A DNA stretch of 64,000 bases from Dyella_B sp035277725 (GTDB taxonomy: Bacteria > Pseudomonadota > Gammaproteobacteria > Xanthomonadales > Rhodanobacteraceae), in the NCBI RefSeq assembly GCF_035277725.1, contig NZ_DATEJY010000106.1, positions 14,147 to 78,146 on the forward strand. The letters run 5' to 3'. Positions 16,174-27,072 of this stretch are shown one piece after another. Within the stretch, counting starts at the first letter, position 1, and every line of letters begins with the position of its first letter. The notes beneath the pieces are model-generated. The model did not search any database, had not been told where the DNA came from, and saw only the letters and a list, made by a program, of their open reading frames with translations. The position numbers were made by a program, and so were the translations under genes.

Positions 16174-18003
16174 ATGATTCGTCGCGTGCTTGCTGCTGCG
16201 ATTACCCTCTCGGCACTACCGCTGTACGCCCAGACGCCGTCCAAGATCTATGCGCAGGAATTGGTCGACCAGACCATCGCCGCCCATCCTGACATCGTCG
16301 TGATGGCGATCCATGCCACGCCGCCCAAGCAGAAGGACAACGTCATCATCGCCTCCAACATCGGCCGCATCGGCAAGAAGGCCGATGACGACGACATGGG
16401 CGTGGTCAATACCGGCAAGCCGCTGGTGGAAGTCAACAAGGCCGGCGACAGGCTGGAAGTGGAGGTACCGCTGTTGGACACCACCGGCGACACGCTCGGC
16501 GCGCTCAGCATCGTGTACCCGTATCACAACGGCGATGACAAGCAGGCCCTGCAACAGCGTGCCGAGCAGATCCGCGATCAACTGGCGCGGCGCATTTCCA
16601 ATCCTGGCAATTTGACCCAGCCTTACCGTTACGACACCGCCACCCCCACCAACACGCTCGCACAGCAGCTGGTCGACCAGGCCATGGCGGCGTATCCGGA
16701 CGTCATCATCCTTGCCATGCATGCCACACCGCCTGGTCAGCACACCAACGTAATCGTCGGCTCAAGCATCGGGCGCATCGGCAAGGCGGCAGACGATGAC
16801 GACATGCGCGCCATCCGTACCGGCATCCCGAATCTCGAGGTGAACGGCAATCGCTTTGAAGTGGAAACCCGTTTGCTGGATGCGGGCAAGCAGACCATCG
16901 GTGCCATCGGCATCGTGTTTCGCTACAAGCCCGGCGACGACAAGAAAGCACTGGAGCAACGCGCCTACGCGATTCGCAACGAACTGGCCACCAAGATTCC
17001 CTCGCTCGCCAAGCTGACGGCGCCGCCGGCTGGCGCGGCATCAGCGGCAGCCCCCGCTACCCTGATCGGGCGCAGTACCGCGTGGAAGCCGGAATACTCC
17101 GGCGATTTCGATCACTTCGGCGTGGATACCAAGCGTCATAAATTGCTGCTTGCCGCCGAAGACCACGGCACGCTGGAAGTATTCGATCTCGATAGCGGCG
17201 CGCACGAGAAGACGCTCACCACCTTCAGCACCCCTCACGCGATCCTTTACCTGCCGGAGAAAGACCGGTTGATCGTGACCGACAGCGGCAAGGGTGGCAC
17301 GCGCGTGCTGGATGCCGGCACCTACAAGGTGCTCGGCTATATCAACACCGCGCCGGGCGCGGATTCGATGGCCTACGACGCATCCACGCACCTGCTCTAC
17401 ATCGTGAGCGGCGGCAAGGACGTGGACATGAAGGAGTGCTACCTCAACGAGATCGACCCTTATTCCGGCAAGGTTTATCGAAAACTTCGCTTCGATTCCG
17501 ATCACGTCGAGGCAGTACGTGCGGAAGAACATGGCCATCGCCTGTTCGTGAACGTGGCCGACAAGAACGAGGTCGACGTGGTGGACAAGAAAACCCTGCA
17601 GGTGATCGCGCGTTGGCCGTTAACGGGTGCGCAGACGAACCTGAGCATGGCGCTGGACGAAGCGGACCATCGGCTGTTCATCGGCACGCGCAATCCCAGC
17701 AAGCTGATCGTGCTCGATACGGAGACCGGCAAGCAGGTCGCAAGCCTGGATGCACCGGCCACATCGGATGGCTTGTTCTACGACAGCGTGCACAAGCGCA
17801 TCTATGTGCCCGGCGGCGATGGCTACCTTGGCGTATTCCAGCAGAACGATGCCGATCACTATGCCGAACTGGCACGCGTGCCCAGCGCCAAAGGCGCCAA
17901 GTCCGGCATGTTGTGGAAGGCGCTCGACCGCATTTACCTCGCAGCATCGCCCGGCGAAAAGGGCAAAGGAGGAGAAATCCTGTGGTATGCGCTCCATCCA
18001 TAG
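16174..18003 (+). CDS. Secreted protein with duplicated sensor-like domain and C-terminal YncE-type beta-propeller
   Basis: A 609-residue protein with a signal peptide (about residues 1-19, ending LYAQ). Two homologous domains of about 115 residues follow (about 25-141 and 161-275). Both contain ELVDQ/QLVDQ, AxxPD, A-x-HATPP, NVI(I/V), the invariant block IGRIGK-x-ADDDDM, then LLD and GDDK-AL-QRA. The spacing suggests a PAS/Cache-like alpha-beta fold, but the domain function is not known to me. From about 305 to the end is a YncE/YVTN-type propeller (FGVDTKRHKLLLAAEDHGTLEVFDLDSG, then repeated blades). The TonB receptor starts 133 bases downstream, suggesting joint work on an extracellular ligand. 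The ATG at 16174 was chosen because it opens the signal peptide. Confidence 0.75.
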   Translation: MIRRVLAAAITLSALPLYAQTPSKIYAQELVDQTIAAHPDIVVMAIHATPPKQKDNVIIASNIGRIGKKADDDDMGVVNTGKPLVEVNKAGDRLEVEVPLLDTTGDTLGALSIVYPYHNGDDKQALQQRAEQIRDQLARRISNPGNLTQPYRYDTATPTNTLAQQLVDQAMAAYPDVIILAMHATPPGQHTNVIVGSSIGRIGKAADDDDMRAIRTGIPNLEVNGNRFEVETRLLDAGKQTIGAIGIVFRYKPGDDKKALEQRAYAIRNELATKIPSLAKLTAPPAGAASAAAPATLIGRSTAWKPEYSGDFDHFGVDTKRHKLLLAAEDHGTLEVFDLDSGAHEKTLTTFSTPHAILYLPEKDRLIVTDSGKGGTRVLDAGTYKVLGYINTAPGADSMAYDASTHLLYIVSGGKDVDMKECYLNEIDPYSGKVYRKLRFDSDHVEAVRAEEHGHRLFVNVADKNEVDVVDKKTLQVIARWPLTGAQTNLSMALDEADHRLFIGTRNPSKLIVLDTETGKQVASLDAPATSDGLFYDSVHKRIYVPGGDGYLGVFQQNDADHYAELARVPSAKGAKSGMLWKALDRIYLAASPGEKGKGGEILWYALHP

Positions 18004-18136
18004 GCGCACCCCGACAACACTCACGCTCCATACCAACGACAACGGTGTACGACCATGCAAGCAAATCGAAGCGGAACTACATGACTGCCATTTGAAAACC
18101 AGTCGCTAACGTGTCGTCCGGGGAGGGATAGACGCT

Positions 18137-21112
18137 ATGCAGAGTTTGACCGTAAAACCATTGCTCGGCGCATTGCTGATGGCAATGGGTACCACCTGCG
18201 CAACCGCGGTTTCCACCAATCTGCATGCGGACGAACCGCCCCAGCAGCAAAAACCGGACGCGTCCGCGGGCACGAAACCCAAAGCGGATCAGCCGGACAA
18301 GGCACAAAAGCCGGCCACCCTGGCAACCGTGGTGGTCACCGGTTCCAACCTACCGGTAGCGCCCGATGAGGTCATGGTGCCCGTGACCTCGGTCGACAAC
18401 GACGAGATCAAAGGGGCCGGCGTCAACTCCAATGCGCTCGATCTCTTGCGCAAAGTGGTGCCCTCGTTTGCCGGGCGCAGCAACACCGGCACCAGCAACG
18501 CGAACAACAACAACCAGAACACCGCCGGCGGTTCCCAATTGCAGTTGCGCAATCTCGATACGCTGGTGCTGGTGGACGGCCTGCGTGTCGCCACCAGCGG
18601 CATCAATGGCATCGGCGGCAAGAACTTCGTCGACGTAAACCAGATCCCGATCTCGGCAATCGACCATATCGAGGTATTGACCGATGGCGCGTCGGCCATC
18701 TATGGCTCCGACGCGATCGGCGGCGTGGTCAACATCATCTTGAAAAAGGACTACCAAGGCGCAGAAGTCGGTGTGCGCTACGGTGCCGCCAGCGGAAACT
18801 ACCGCGAGAAGTCGGGTTATTTCGTGGCGGGCACGACACTGCATGGCGTGCACATCACCCTGACCGGCAGCGAAGCGAAGACCGACCCGCTGTATCAGGA
18901 CGCCCGCAGCTTCACCAGCCCGCTTTACGGACGCATCTCCAACCTGCCCGGCACCGTCGGCGCCAATGGCCGTTTTCCGGGTGCCATGCTGGCCCCTGGA
19001 CTCAGTTCGCCCGCGCAAGACAATCCGACCGGTACGCTGGCCACCGCGCCGAACATCAATAGCCTGATCGCCAACGGCACCTATCTGCCCACCACGCCTA
19101 CTGCCGTGGCAGACGGCTTCGACGTCTCGCGCTATCAGACCTTGCTGGAGCGCCAGGATCAAAAAGGCCTGAGCCTCAACCTTTCCGCCGATTTGTTGGA
19201 CGACAACAAACTCACGGCGTTCGGCAACATTCTTTATTCGCGCACCAAGAGCTTTACGCAATGGTTGCCGATTCGAACCACGGTCTCGCTGCCGGCGGGT
19301 TCGCCCTACAACCCGCTGACCACCACGTTCAATCAGGCGGTGTTCGGTTACCTGCCCAGGCCGCAGCAGTTCGTCAACAACGCGGAAGGTTTCCGGATCG
19401 TGGCCGGCTTGCGTGGCGACATAACTCACGACTGGAATTGGGAAGCCTCGGTCGACCACAGCGACAACACGCTCGAGCAGGACCAGTTCAACCTGATCTA
19501 TGCGCCCAACGTCACCCGTGCCATCGCCGGCGGCTACGACGCGCAAGGCAATGCCGTTGCCGGTGATGCTTACAGCCGCGTACAGACGGGCTTTTCCAGC
19601 ACGGGATCGTTCGTCATCCAGCCTGCGCTCAATCCTTTGGCGGTGACATCCGGCATCAATCCCGCGTCGCTGGCCAACCTGTATGGCACGGAATCCATCC
19701 ATGCCGAAAGCAAGCTGGATGCTTTCGACGCCAAGGTAGTGGGCAAGCCGTTCGAATTGCCGGCCGGCAAGGTGGGCTTTGCCTTTGGGGTGGAAATGCG
19801 GCGCGAATCGCTCTCCGCGTATACCGATCCCAATGGCCGCAACACCGGCCCCACCGCGCACGATTGGATCGGCGGCACCGCAGCCGACCCGTTCTCGCGC
19901 GGGCGCGACATCGATAGTGCGTACAGTGAAGTACGCGTGCCGATTACCAGCTCCGGCTGGTCAGCACCAGGCTTCCACGACTTCGACCTGATCGCTGCCG
20001 CACGCTACGAGCATTACAGCGATGCCGGCAATTCATTGGTCCCCAAGTTCGGATTCCGCTGGCAACCGTTCGACAACCAGGTCACGTTGCGCGGATCGTT
20101 CTCGCGGGCCTATACCGCACCCACGCTGTATGCGATGTACGGACCCACCGATACGCGGCTGGTAGGCAGCAGCGTGATTCAATCCGTTTTCAATCTTCCC
20201 GGCCTCGGCTTCAATGGTGAAGACGGCAACAATCCGCACCTCAAACCGAGCACCGCCGTCACCCGCTCGATGGGCATTACCTTTACGCCGCAAGCACTGC
20301 CCGGATTGACGGCATCGCTCGATTACTCCTCGGTGGACCAGCGTGGCTACCCCGGTGGCATCGGTTTTACCAACATCCTGCAAAGCGTGAACCAGCTGGG
20401 TGCGGCATCGCCGTTCGCGTCCAACCTGGCGCTGGGGAATTTCCCCGGCCAGCCCGGTGCGACGGCATTCACCGCACCCGGGCAAGTCGAAGCCTATCTG
20501 CGCTCCGGCGGCGATCCGTTGAACCTGTATGCGATCGACCGCTTCACCAACCTGGGCGGCTTGCACGTGCGTTCCGCGAACATGACGGCGGAATATTATT
20601 TCGTCAGCGATCACGCCGGCACGTTCACGTTCTCCACCAACGGGGCGATGTTCTTCAAGTATCAGTTCCAGGCGCTGCCCGGCCAGCAGTATTACAACTA
20701 CGCCGGATTCGCGACCAACGGGGGCACTGGCGTGCAAGGAACCATCCCGCGCTTCAGCTTCTACACCACGGCCGATTGGCAATACGGCAACTGGGATCTC
20801 ACGGTCGGCAACAATTACATGTCGGCGGTTACGGATATTGGCCCCGGCGGCATCGTCTACGCGCAAAGCACCACGCTGAAGCGCCTTCCCGTCAGCAGTT
20901 ATCTCACCTGGGATCTGCGGATTGCGTATTCGGTCGACCACTCGGCATCGCACGACATTGTCAAGGGATGGTCGTTCGCATTGGGCATCAACAACATCGC
21001 CAATCGCATGCCACCGCTTGCACCGCAGGCATTCACCGACAACAACGCAGACGTGGCGACCTATTCGCCGATTGGACGGCTGATCTATGGCACGGCATCG
21101 ATCAAGTTCTAG
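18137..21112 (+). CDS. TonB-dependent outer-membrane receptor
   Basis: A 991-residue receptor. A signal-like N-terminus precedes a lysine/proline-rich spacer, then the TonB-box region (ATLATVVVTGSNLP, about residues 61-74). The plug domain is about 80-215 and includes LVLVDGLRV and DHIEVLTDGASAIYGSDAIGGVVNIILKKDY, the classical plug signature. The remainder forms a 22-strand barrel ending in a terminal Phe (TASIKF). A long Asn/Thr/Gly insert (about 115-133) sits in the plug. The length and the DGASAIYGSDAIGGVVNI motif are typical of xanthomonad/sphingomonad receptors for polymers or peptides rather than siderophore receptors; the ligand is unknown. A strong GGAGGG ribosome site precedes the ATG. 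Confidence 0.93.
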   Translation: MQSLTVKPLLGALLMAMGTTCATAVSTNLHADEPPQQQKPDASAGTKPKADQPDKAQKPATLATVVVTGSNLPVAPDEVMVPVTSVDNDEIKGAGVNSNALDLLRKVVPSFAGRSNTGTSNANNNNQNTAGGSQLQLRNLDTLVLVDGLRVATSGINGIGGKNFVDVNQIPISAIDHIEVLTDGASAIYGSDAIGGVVNIILKKDYQGAEVGVRYGAASGNYREKSGYFVAGTTLHGVHITLTGSEAKTDPLYQDARSFTSPLYGRISNLPGTVGANGRFPGAMLAPGLSSPAQDNPTGTLATAPNINSLIANGTYLPTTPTAVADGFDVSRYQTLLERQDQKGLSLNLSADLLDDNKLTAFGNILYSRTKSFTQWLPIRTTVSLPAGSPYNPLTTTFNQAVFGYLPRPQQFVNNAEGFRIVAGLRGDITHDWNWEASVDHSDNTLEQDQFNLIYAPNVTRAIAGGYDAQGNAVAGDAYSRVQTGFSSTGSFVIQPALNPLAVTSGINPASLANLYGTESIHAESKLDAFDAKVVGKPFELPAGKVGFAFGVEMRRESLSAYTDPNGRNTGPTAHDWIGGTAADPFSRGRDIDSAYSEVRVPITSSGWSAPGFHDFDLIAAARYEHYSDAGNSLVPKFGFRWQPFDNQVTLRGSFSRAYTAPTLYAMYGPTDTRLVGSSVIQSVFNLPGLGFNGEDGNNPHLKPSTAVTRSMGITFTPQALPGLTASLDYSSVDQRGYPGGIGFTNILQSVNQLGAASPFASNLALGNFPGQPGATAFTAPGQVEAYLRSGGDPLNLYAIDRFTNLGGLHVRSANMTAEYYFVSDHAGTFTFSTNGAMFFKYQFQALPGQQYYNYAGFATNGGTGVQGTIPRFSFYTTADWQYGNWDLTVGNNYMSAVTDIGPGGIVYAQSTTLKRLPVSSYLTWDLRIAYSVDHSASHDIVKGWSFALGINNIANRMPPLAPQAFTDNNADVATYSPIGRLIYGTASIKF

Positions 21113-21122
21113 CGTTTGACCG

Positions 21123-21183
21123 CGTCAAGGCGGGCGATTCACTTCCTTACCCCAAGCGCCTCTATGAATCGCCCGTCTTGACG
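21123..21183 (+). terminator. Hairpin after the TonB receptor gene
   Basis: A 19-base stem (21123-21141 with 21165-21183, one G:T position) around a 23-base loop, starting 11 bases after the receptor stop. It has no clear T-run, so it may be a weak terminator or an mRNA-end stabiliser. Confidence 0.6.
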
Positions 21184-21243
21184 CCCCCTGCTACGCATTT
21201 GCAAACCCATCTGGATGACTCGTGCACACCTGTGCCTTGCGTC

Positions 21244-21332
21244 GTAGGTTGGGGTAAGGCGTCGCCGAACCCCAACGTGACCCGCGGATATCCGAATACG
21301 TTGGGGTTCGCGTTCCGCTTACCCCGACCTAC
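21244..21332. repeat. REP-type palindrome pair, G subfamily, degenerate
   Basis: GTAGGTTGGGG at 21244 and the inverted GACCTAC at 21332, with internal CCCCAAC and GTTGGGG arms. The inner part is longer and less regular than in the other copies. It overlaps the last codons of the histidine kinase gene by 4 bases. Confidence 0.7.
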
Positions 21333-22735
21333 GTTCCGAGTAAGGGCTGCACCATGGCATGCAAAGGCTCTGCTACTGTCGGCGGCACCGGGAGCGTGAA
21401 ACTCACCCGCAAGCCCTGCCCGCCTTCCCGCGGTTGCGCACGAATGCTGCCGCCGTGCAGCTCGATGATGCTGCGGCAGATGGTCAAGCCCAACCCGCTG
21501 CCCTGATCCTCCCCTTCCCGCACGTTGAAACGCACGAAACGGTCGAACATGCGCTCGCACTGTTCTTCTGTCAGGCCTGGGCCTTCGTCTTCAATGCTGA
21601 GACACCAATGGCCATCCGCGACGAAGGACGCCATGGTGATCAAGCCGTTCGGTGGCGAGACGCGCAGCGCATTGGTCAGCAGGTTGAAGACCACCTGGCG
21701 CAGCCATTTCTCCTCCATCGCCACCAAGCCATCGCCTTGCTGCACGCAGCGCAAGCGCCGTCCGCGATGCTCGACCAGGGCATGCACGTCCGGTTCGACG
21801 CCGCGCACGAAATGGTCCGGATGCTGGTTGACGAGATTGAGCCTCACCCCGTTCACTTCCGCACGCGATATGAACAACAGCTCGTCGATCAGCTGGTTGA
21901 TGCGGGCCAGTTCATCCAGTTGCACCAGCACGGCGTCTTCCTGCCGCCGTTCGAGCTTGCCTTCGACGAGCAACCGCTCGGCGTGCAGACGCACCAGCGA
22001 GAGCGGCGTCTTCAATTCATGCGATACCTCTTCGGAAAACTGGCGTGCTTGCTTGAATGAGACTTCCAGGCGATCGAACATCTGGTTGAGCAACCGCACC
22101 AGATCGAAGAGTTCGTCCTCGCCGGCGGGAACGGCGATGCGCTCGGCCAGATTATCCGAGCGTATGCGGTTTGCGGTTTCGCCGATCAGCCGCACCGGAC
22201 GAAGGATCAAGCGACTGGTGACGATGCCGATCATGCCACTGGCCAACAGCATGATCGCCAGCAAGGCGATACACACTTCGACGTACGCGGTCAGATCCTG
22301 CCGCATCTGCCGCATCGGCGTGCCGATCGTCACGTCGAATGGCCGCATGATGAATTCGCCGACACGCAACTCCCCCACGCCCGGTACGAAGGTGTTGTAG
22401 ACATGCTTGCCCGGCACGTCGGGAATCGGCTTGCCGTCCAGGTTGTTCGAATAGAACAACATGTCGTGGGGTGGCTCGTCGATGTTGATGTAGAACAGCA
22501 CCGAGGCGTAGTCGGCGGTTTCGTGAATGCGCTGGTCGACAATCTGCGGCGTCAGTGCCGCGTAGTTGGTACCCAGGCGCGCCCGGATCTGCTCGAATTC
22601 GCTTTTATTGAGAAGATCCAGATCGCCCTGCATATGGCTTTCCAGCAGCACGTAGCCCACCCCGAAGAGCACGGCCAGCGTGATCGTGGCACTCAGCGCA
22701 AACCACAGGCTGATGCGTGCCCGCAGGGATTTCAT
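21329..22735 (-). CDS. Sensor histidine kinase
   Basis: A 468-residue inner-membrane kinase. Transmembrane helix 1 is about residues 11-31, with a periplasmic sensor of about 120 residues and helix 2 at about 152-174. A HAMP linker (about 176-228) follows. The HisKA box SEEVSHELKTPLSLVRLHAERL has the phospho-acceptor His at about 239, and the ATPase domain shows NLLTNALRVS (N box), EDEGPGLTEEQ (G1) and GSGLGLTICRSII (G2). Its ATG overlaps the stop of the response regulator gene (ATGA), so the pair is co-translated. The periplasmic ligand is unknown. Confidence 0.95.
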   Translation of the reverse strand: MKSLRARISLWFALSATITLAVLFGVGYVLLESHMQGDLDLLNKSEFEQIRARLGTNYAALTPQIVDQRIHETADYASVLFYINIDEPPHDMLFYSNNLDGKPIPDVPGKHVYNTFVPGVGELRVGEFIMRPFDVTIGTPMRQMRQDLTAYVEVCIALLAIMLLASGMIGIVTSRLILRPVRLIGETANRIRSDNLAERIAVPAGEDELFDLVRLLNQMFDRLEVSFKQARQFSEEVSHELKTPLSLVRLHAERLLVEGKLERRQEDAVLVQLDELARINQLIDELLFISRAEVNGVRLNLVNQHPDHFVRGVEPDVHALVEHRGRRLRCVQQGDGLVAMEEKWLRQVVFNLLTNALRVSPPNGLITMASFVADGHWCLSIEDEGPGLTEEQCERMFDRFVRFNVREGEDQGSGLGLTICRSIIELHGGSIRAQPREGGQGLRVSFTLPVPPTVAEPLHAMVQPLLGT

Positions 22736-23391
22736 ACCAGTTGATAACCTATTCCGCGCAGCGTCTTGAAAAGCGACGTGCCGGCGCCATCCTCGAGCTT
22801 GGTGCGCAGCCGACTCATATAGACGTCCAAAAGATTGTCTTCGACCAGCCCCGGCCAGATGCGCTCGGAGATGTAGGAACGGGTCAAGGTGCGCCCAGCG
22901 TTCTGCATGAAGATTTCCAGCAAGGCGAATTCCCGGCTGGTCAACTCCACCGGCTGGCCGCGCAAGCGCACGGTGCGGCTCAACAGATCGAGCTTGATGC
23001 TTTTGTGCTCGAGCATGGTCTGCTTGACCGCGCTTTGCCTGCGCATCAGCGAACGCACGTGCGCGAGCAGCTCCTCGAAGCTGAAAGGCTTGGGCAGATA
23101 GTCGTCGGCACCCAGGTTCAAGCCGGTGATGCGGTCGTCCACCGTATCGCGTGCGCTCAAGATCAATACCGGCTCGTTGAATCCGCACCGGCGCCATTCG
23201 CACAAGAGTTCCAGGCCATCGCCATCCGGCAAACCCAGATCGAGAATGATGACGTCGAAGTTATCGTCCGCCAGCGCGTCTCGCGCCGCATGACAACTCT
23301 GCGCCCACTCTGCCGTGTAGGAACGCTCGCTGAAACCCCGCTTCAAAAATTGACCAAGTTTGTACTGGTCTTCGACGATCAGGACTTTCAT
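22732..23391 (-). CDS. OmpR-family response regulator
   Basis: A 219-residue two-domain regulator. The receiver domain begins MKVLIVEDQY; the phosphorylated Asp is in DVIILDLGLPDGDG (about residue 51), with conserved Thr/Ser and Lys in LILSARD and YLPKPF. The C-terminal winged helix (about 125-219) contains LTSREFALLEIFMQNAGRTLTRSYI and ends YMSRLRTKLE...RGIGYQLV. The ATG at 23391 was preferred over TTG at 23397. First gene of the pair with the kinase. Possible targets are the neighbouring TonB receptor or MFS genes, by position only. Confidence 0.95.
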   Translation of the reverse strand: MKVLIVEDQYKLGQFLKRGFSERSYTAEWAQSCHAARDALADDNFDVIILDLGLPDGDGLELLCEWRRCGFNEPVLILSARDTVDDRITGLNLGADDYLPKPFSFEELLAHVRSLMRRQSAVKQTMLEHKSIKLDLLSRTVRLRGQPVELTSREFALLEIFMQNAGRTLTRSYISERIWPGLVEDNLLDVYMSRLRTKLEDGAGTSLFKTLRGIGYQLV

Positions 23392-23672
23392 GGACAAGAC
23401 CCGCCACCCCGTGCCGCGATCGAGTCTACGCCAAACGACAAGGCTTGCTTGATGCGACGCACAAGCTTGTTTGGATGGCTGCGCTTACCTGAAAAATTTT
23501 TAAGGAAGCTTTCATGAGCACGACAGGAAGCAGTTCTATGGTCATACCGTAACTTGACGCAGCACGCGTTTATCCCGGTGAGCCACGACCCTCGACGATG
23601 CTGAAATTCCACGCCCACCCGGAATGCTTTTTAATGCACAGTGATACCTCCAACCACCGCATCGAGGCCCTC

Positions 23673-25133
23673 ATGAAGTTATCGGCAGGCACATCCACGC
23701 ACACCGATCCTGCCACTGGCGTGGACGCCCTGCCCGCCGCCAGCGCATCGGCCGCGATCGCCGCGCGCCTGGATCGACTGCCGGCATCGCGTACGCTGTG
23801 GAAAATCATCGCGCTGATTTCGCTGGGTGGATTGTTCGAGTATTACGATTTGTTCTTTACCGGCTACGTAGCGCCGGGCATGGCCAAATCCGGTTTGTTT
23901 TCACCCGATTCCCTCGGCTTTTTCGCCAGCCTCGCCGGCATCAAGGTGGCGGGCTTCGGCACCTTCGTGTTCAGCACCTTCGCCGGGCTTTGGCTGGGCG
24001 TGGTGCTGCTTGGCCAGCTTGCCGACCGCTACGGCCGCCGTCCCGTGTTTACCGGTTCACTGGTCTGGTACGCCTGCAGCACCACCATCATGGCCTTCCA
24101 GCACACGGGGGAAATGGTCAACGTGTGGCGTTTCGTCGCTGGCGTTGGCTTCGGTGTGCAACTGGTCACCATCGACGCCTACATCTCCGAACTCACGCCG
24201 CTGGCTTTGCGCGGGCGGGCGTTTTCGGTCAACCAGTTCGTATCGTTTTGCATTGTGCCGGTCGTCGCCCTGTTCGCGTGGCTGCTGGTACCGACCGCGC
24301 CGTTCGGACTCGATGGCTGGCGCTGGGTGGTACTGATCGGCTCTGCCGGCGCTGCTGTCGCCTGGTTTCTGATTCGGCAGGTGCCAGAAAGTCCGCGCTG
24401 GCTCGCCTTGCATGGACGCGCCGCGGAAGCCGACGCCATCACAACCGCTATCGAACGCCGGGTCGAGGCGGAAACCGGCAAAGCGCTGCCAGCGTTGCAC
24501 GTGGAAGCGCCGGAGGAAGAAAGCACCGGCCAGTTCCGGGAAATCTTTGCTTCGCGTTATTGGCGCCGCACGGTGATGCTGTCGGTGTTCAACATGGCGC
24601 AGGTGATCGGCTTCTACGGCTTTGCCGCATGGGTGCCGACGCTATTGATTGCGCGCGGCATCAACATCACGCACAGCCTGCAGTATTCCTTCATCATCGC
24701 CATCGCCAATCCGTTCGGCCCCTTGGTCGGCACCTATTTCGCCGATCACCTGGAACGGAAAACGCAGATCATCCTTGGGTTGAGCGTGATGGGCGTGGCG
24801 ATGCTCGGCTTCGCACATGCCACCTCGCCGGTGGTGCTGATTGCGCTCGGTGTCGTGTTTACGCTGGCCGCGAACATCATGTCCTACGCGTACCACAACT
24901 ATCAGGCCGAGCTGTATCCCACACGCATTCGCGCACGCGCCGTTGGCTTCGTTTATTCGTGGAGTCGTTTTGCTGCCGCGTTTGCGGGGCTTGCGATTGG
25001 GTATTTCCTCAACCTGGGCGGTGCGCTTGCTGTTGCTACCTTTATTGCGATTGCGATGGTGGTGGGAATTGCGGTGATTGGTGTTTTTGGGCCGTCGACG
25101 AAGGGGGTAGCGTTGGAGCGGATCAGTCATTGA
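23673..25133 (+). CDS. MFS transporter, sugar/metabolite:H+ symporter type
   Basis: A 486-residue permease with twelve predicted helices. Family marks are DRYGRRPVF between helices 2 and 3 and PESPRWLALHGR after helix 6, both typical of the sugar-porter/AAHS type branch. GGLFEYYDLFFTGYVAPG in helix 1, with an acidic pair, resembles aromatic-acid or dicarboxylate symporters, but the substrate is not readable. ATG 23673 has a GAGG site five bases upstream; in-frame ATGs at 23634 and 23598 would extend the hydrophilic N-terminus. Its 3' end is copied in the downstream duplication (25365-25411). Confidence 0.88.
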   Translation: MKLSAGTSTHTDPATGVDALPAASASAAIAARLDRLPASRTLWKIIALISLGGLFEYYDLFFTGYVAPGMAKSGLFSPDSLGFFASLAGIKVAGFGTFVFSTFAGLWLGVVLLGQLADRYGRRPVFTGSLVWYACSTTIMAFQHTGEMVNVWRFVAGVGFGVQLVTIDAYISELTPLALRGRAFSVNQFVSFCIVPVVALFAWLLVPTAPFGLDGWRWVVLIGSAGAAVAWFLIRQVPESPRWLALHGRAAEADAITTAIERRVEAETGKALPALHVEAPEEESTGQFREIFASRYWRRTVMLSVFNMAQVIGFYGFAAWVPTLLIARGINITHSLQYSFIIAIANPFGPLVGTYFADHLERKTQIILGLSVMGVAMLGFAHATSPVVLIALGVVFTLAANIMSYAYHNYQAELYPTRIRARAVGFVYSWSRFAAAFAGLAIGYFLNLGGALAVATFIAIAMVVGIAVIGVFGPSTKGVALERISH

Positions 25134-25168
25134 GCATAGCTCCATGCATGCCGATGTCATTGGCTTTT

Positions 25169-25242
25169 GTAGGTTGGGGTGCGAACCCCAACAGCGTGAT
25201 GCATGCGGGCATGGCGATGTTGGGGTTTGCACCCCAACCTAC
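25169..25242. repeat. REP-type palindrome pair, G subfamily (in duplication copy A)
   Basis: GTAGGTTGGGGTGCGAACCC at the left and the inverted ACCCCAACCTAC at the right, with ATGCATGC-like spacer. It is the best-conserved G-type copy in the window and is almost identical to the copy at 25453. Confidence 0.88.
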
Positions 25243-25452
25243 GAGAGCGCGTCGTGCGCCCGCATCGCCCATTCAAATGAACGCTTGCGCGCGTCGTGAT
25301 CAAAAATGTTCGCGGTGATCATCAGCTCATCCGGCCGGTGCGCCCCACCATCGCCTTCTCGTGCTTGGTGTTTTCGGGCCATCGACGAAGGTAGCGTTGG
25401 AGCGGATCAGTCATTGAGCCTAGCTCCATGCATGCCGATGTCATTGGCTTTT

Positions 25453-25522
25453 GTAGGTTGGGGTGCGAACCCCAACATCGTGATGCATGCGGGCATGGCG
25501 ATGTCGTGGTTCGCACCCCAAC

Positions 25523-25526
<4 letters not shown>
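25453..25526. repeat. REP-type palindrome pair, G subfamily (in duplication copy B)
   Basis: Same structure as the copy at 25169. The inner right arm is changed (GTCGTGGTTCGC instead of GTTGGGGTTTGC), so its right hairpin is weakened. It overlaps the last bases of the oxidoreductase gene by 4. Confidence 0.85.
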
Positions 25527-26512
<986 letters not shown>

Positions 26513-27072
26513 GCGTAAGTCCCATGCAAGGAAGCCCACAAGGTGGGGACGGTTATGCGCATTGCCAGGGGCGCGTGCCTCGACCGCGTGGCTGTCTGCT
26601 TCCGAAACGGAGAAGGCTTTTCAAGGGACGCGCCTGTGATACGCATCACAAAAAATCAGGCGCATGGCTCCGCCTAACCAAATTTTGATTTCCAACCAGG
26701 CTCGATCGCTAGACTCCCAAGCGCCAGCGTTATCCCGGTGCACTACTCCCAGGATAGGTACCGCAAAGGGTTCCCCCCGGAATCGCCGCGCGGCATAGCG
26801 AATGGTGGTCGGCATGTCGATCATTCGCGCAGTACTCGATGTTTCGCAGGCACTCCAAAGCGGCTGCTGCCCATCGTCTTTTGTGCTTCGGCACTCAGGG
26901 GAAGACGATCAAGCCGCTCTACGGACGACCTTCATGGTGCTCGGATCAGCACGACCAAGCCCGGTTCCGCATCTTTTATTTGCGGCGCCGCCGTCATGTT
27001 GTGGCCAAACCGTTGCGGTCAGCCACCACTCTAATCAGGCGAAGGAACGCCAACGTATGCGAACTCGAATCG
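26513..27072. other. 560-bp intergenic region between divergent genes
   Basis: No convincing gene. It must hold the divergent promoters for the oxidoreductase (minus) and the secreted glycosidase-like protein (plus). Around 26640-26700 it becomes AT-richer (CACAAAAAATCAGG, CAAATTTTGATTT) and has a small hairpin AGGCG...CGCCT (about 26658-26675). A structured leader is possible given its length, but I could not match it to a known riboswitch. Confidence 0.5.

Noticed and set aside
26740..26810. Possible c-di-GMP (GEMM) riboswitch before the glycosidase-like gene (CCGCAAAGGG and GGAATCGCC resemble parts of it)
   Set aside because: The conserved core GGACGCAAAGCC and the tetraloop-receptor stem are not matched; only a covariance search could revive this.
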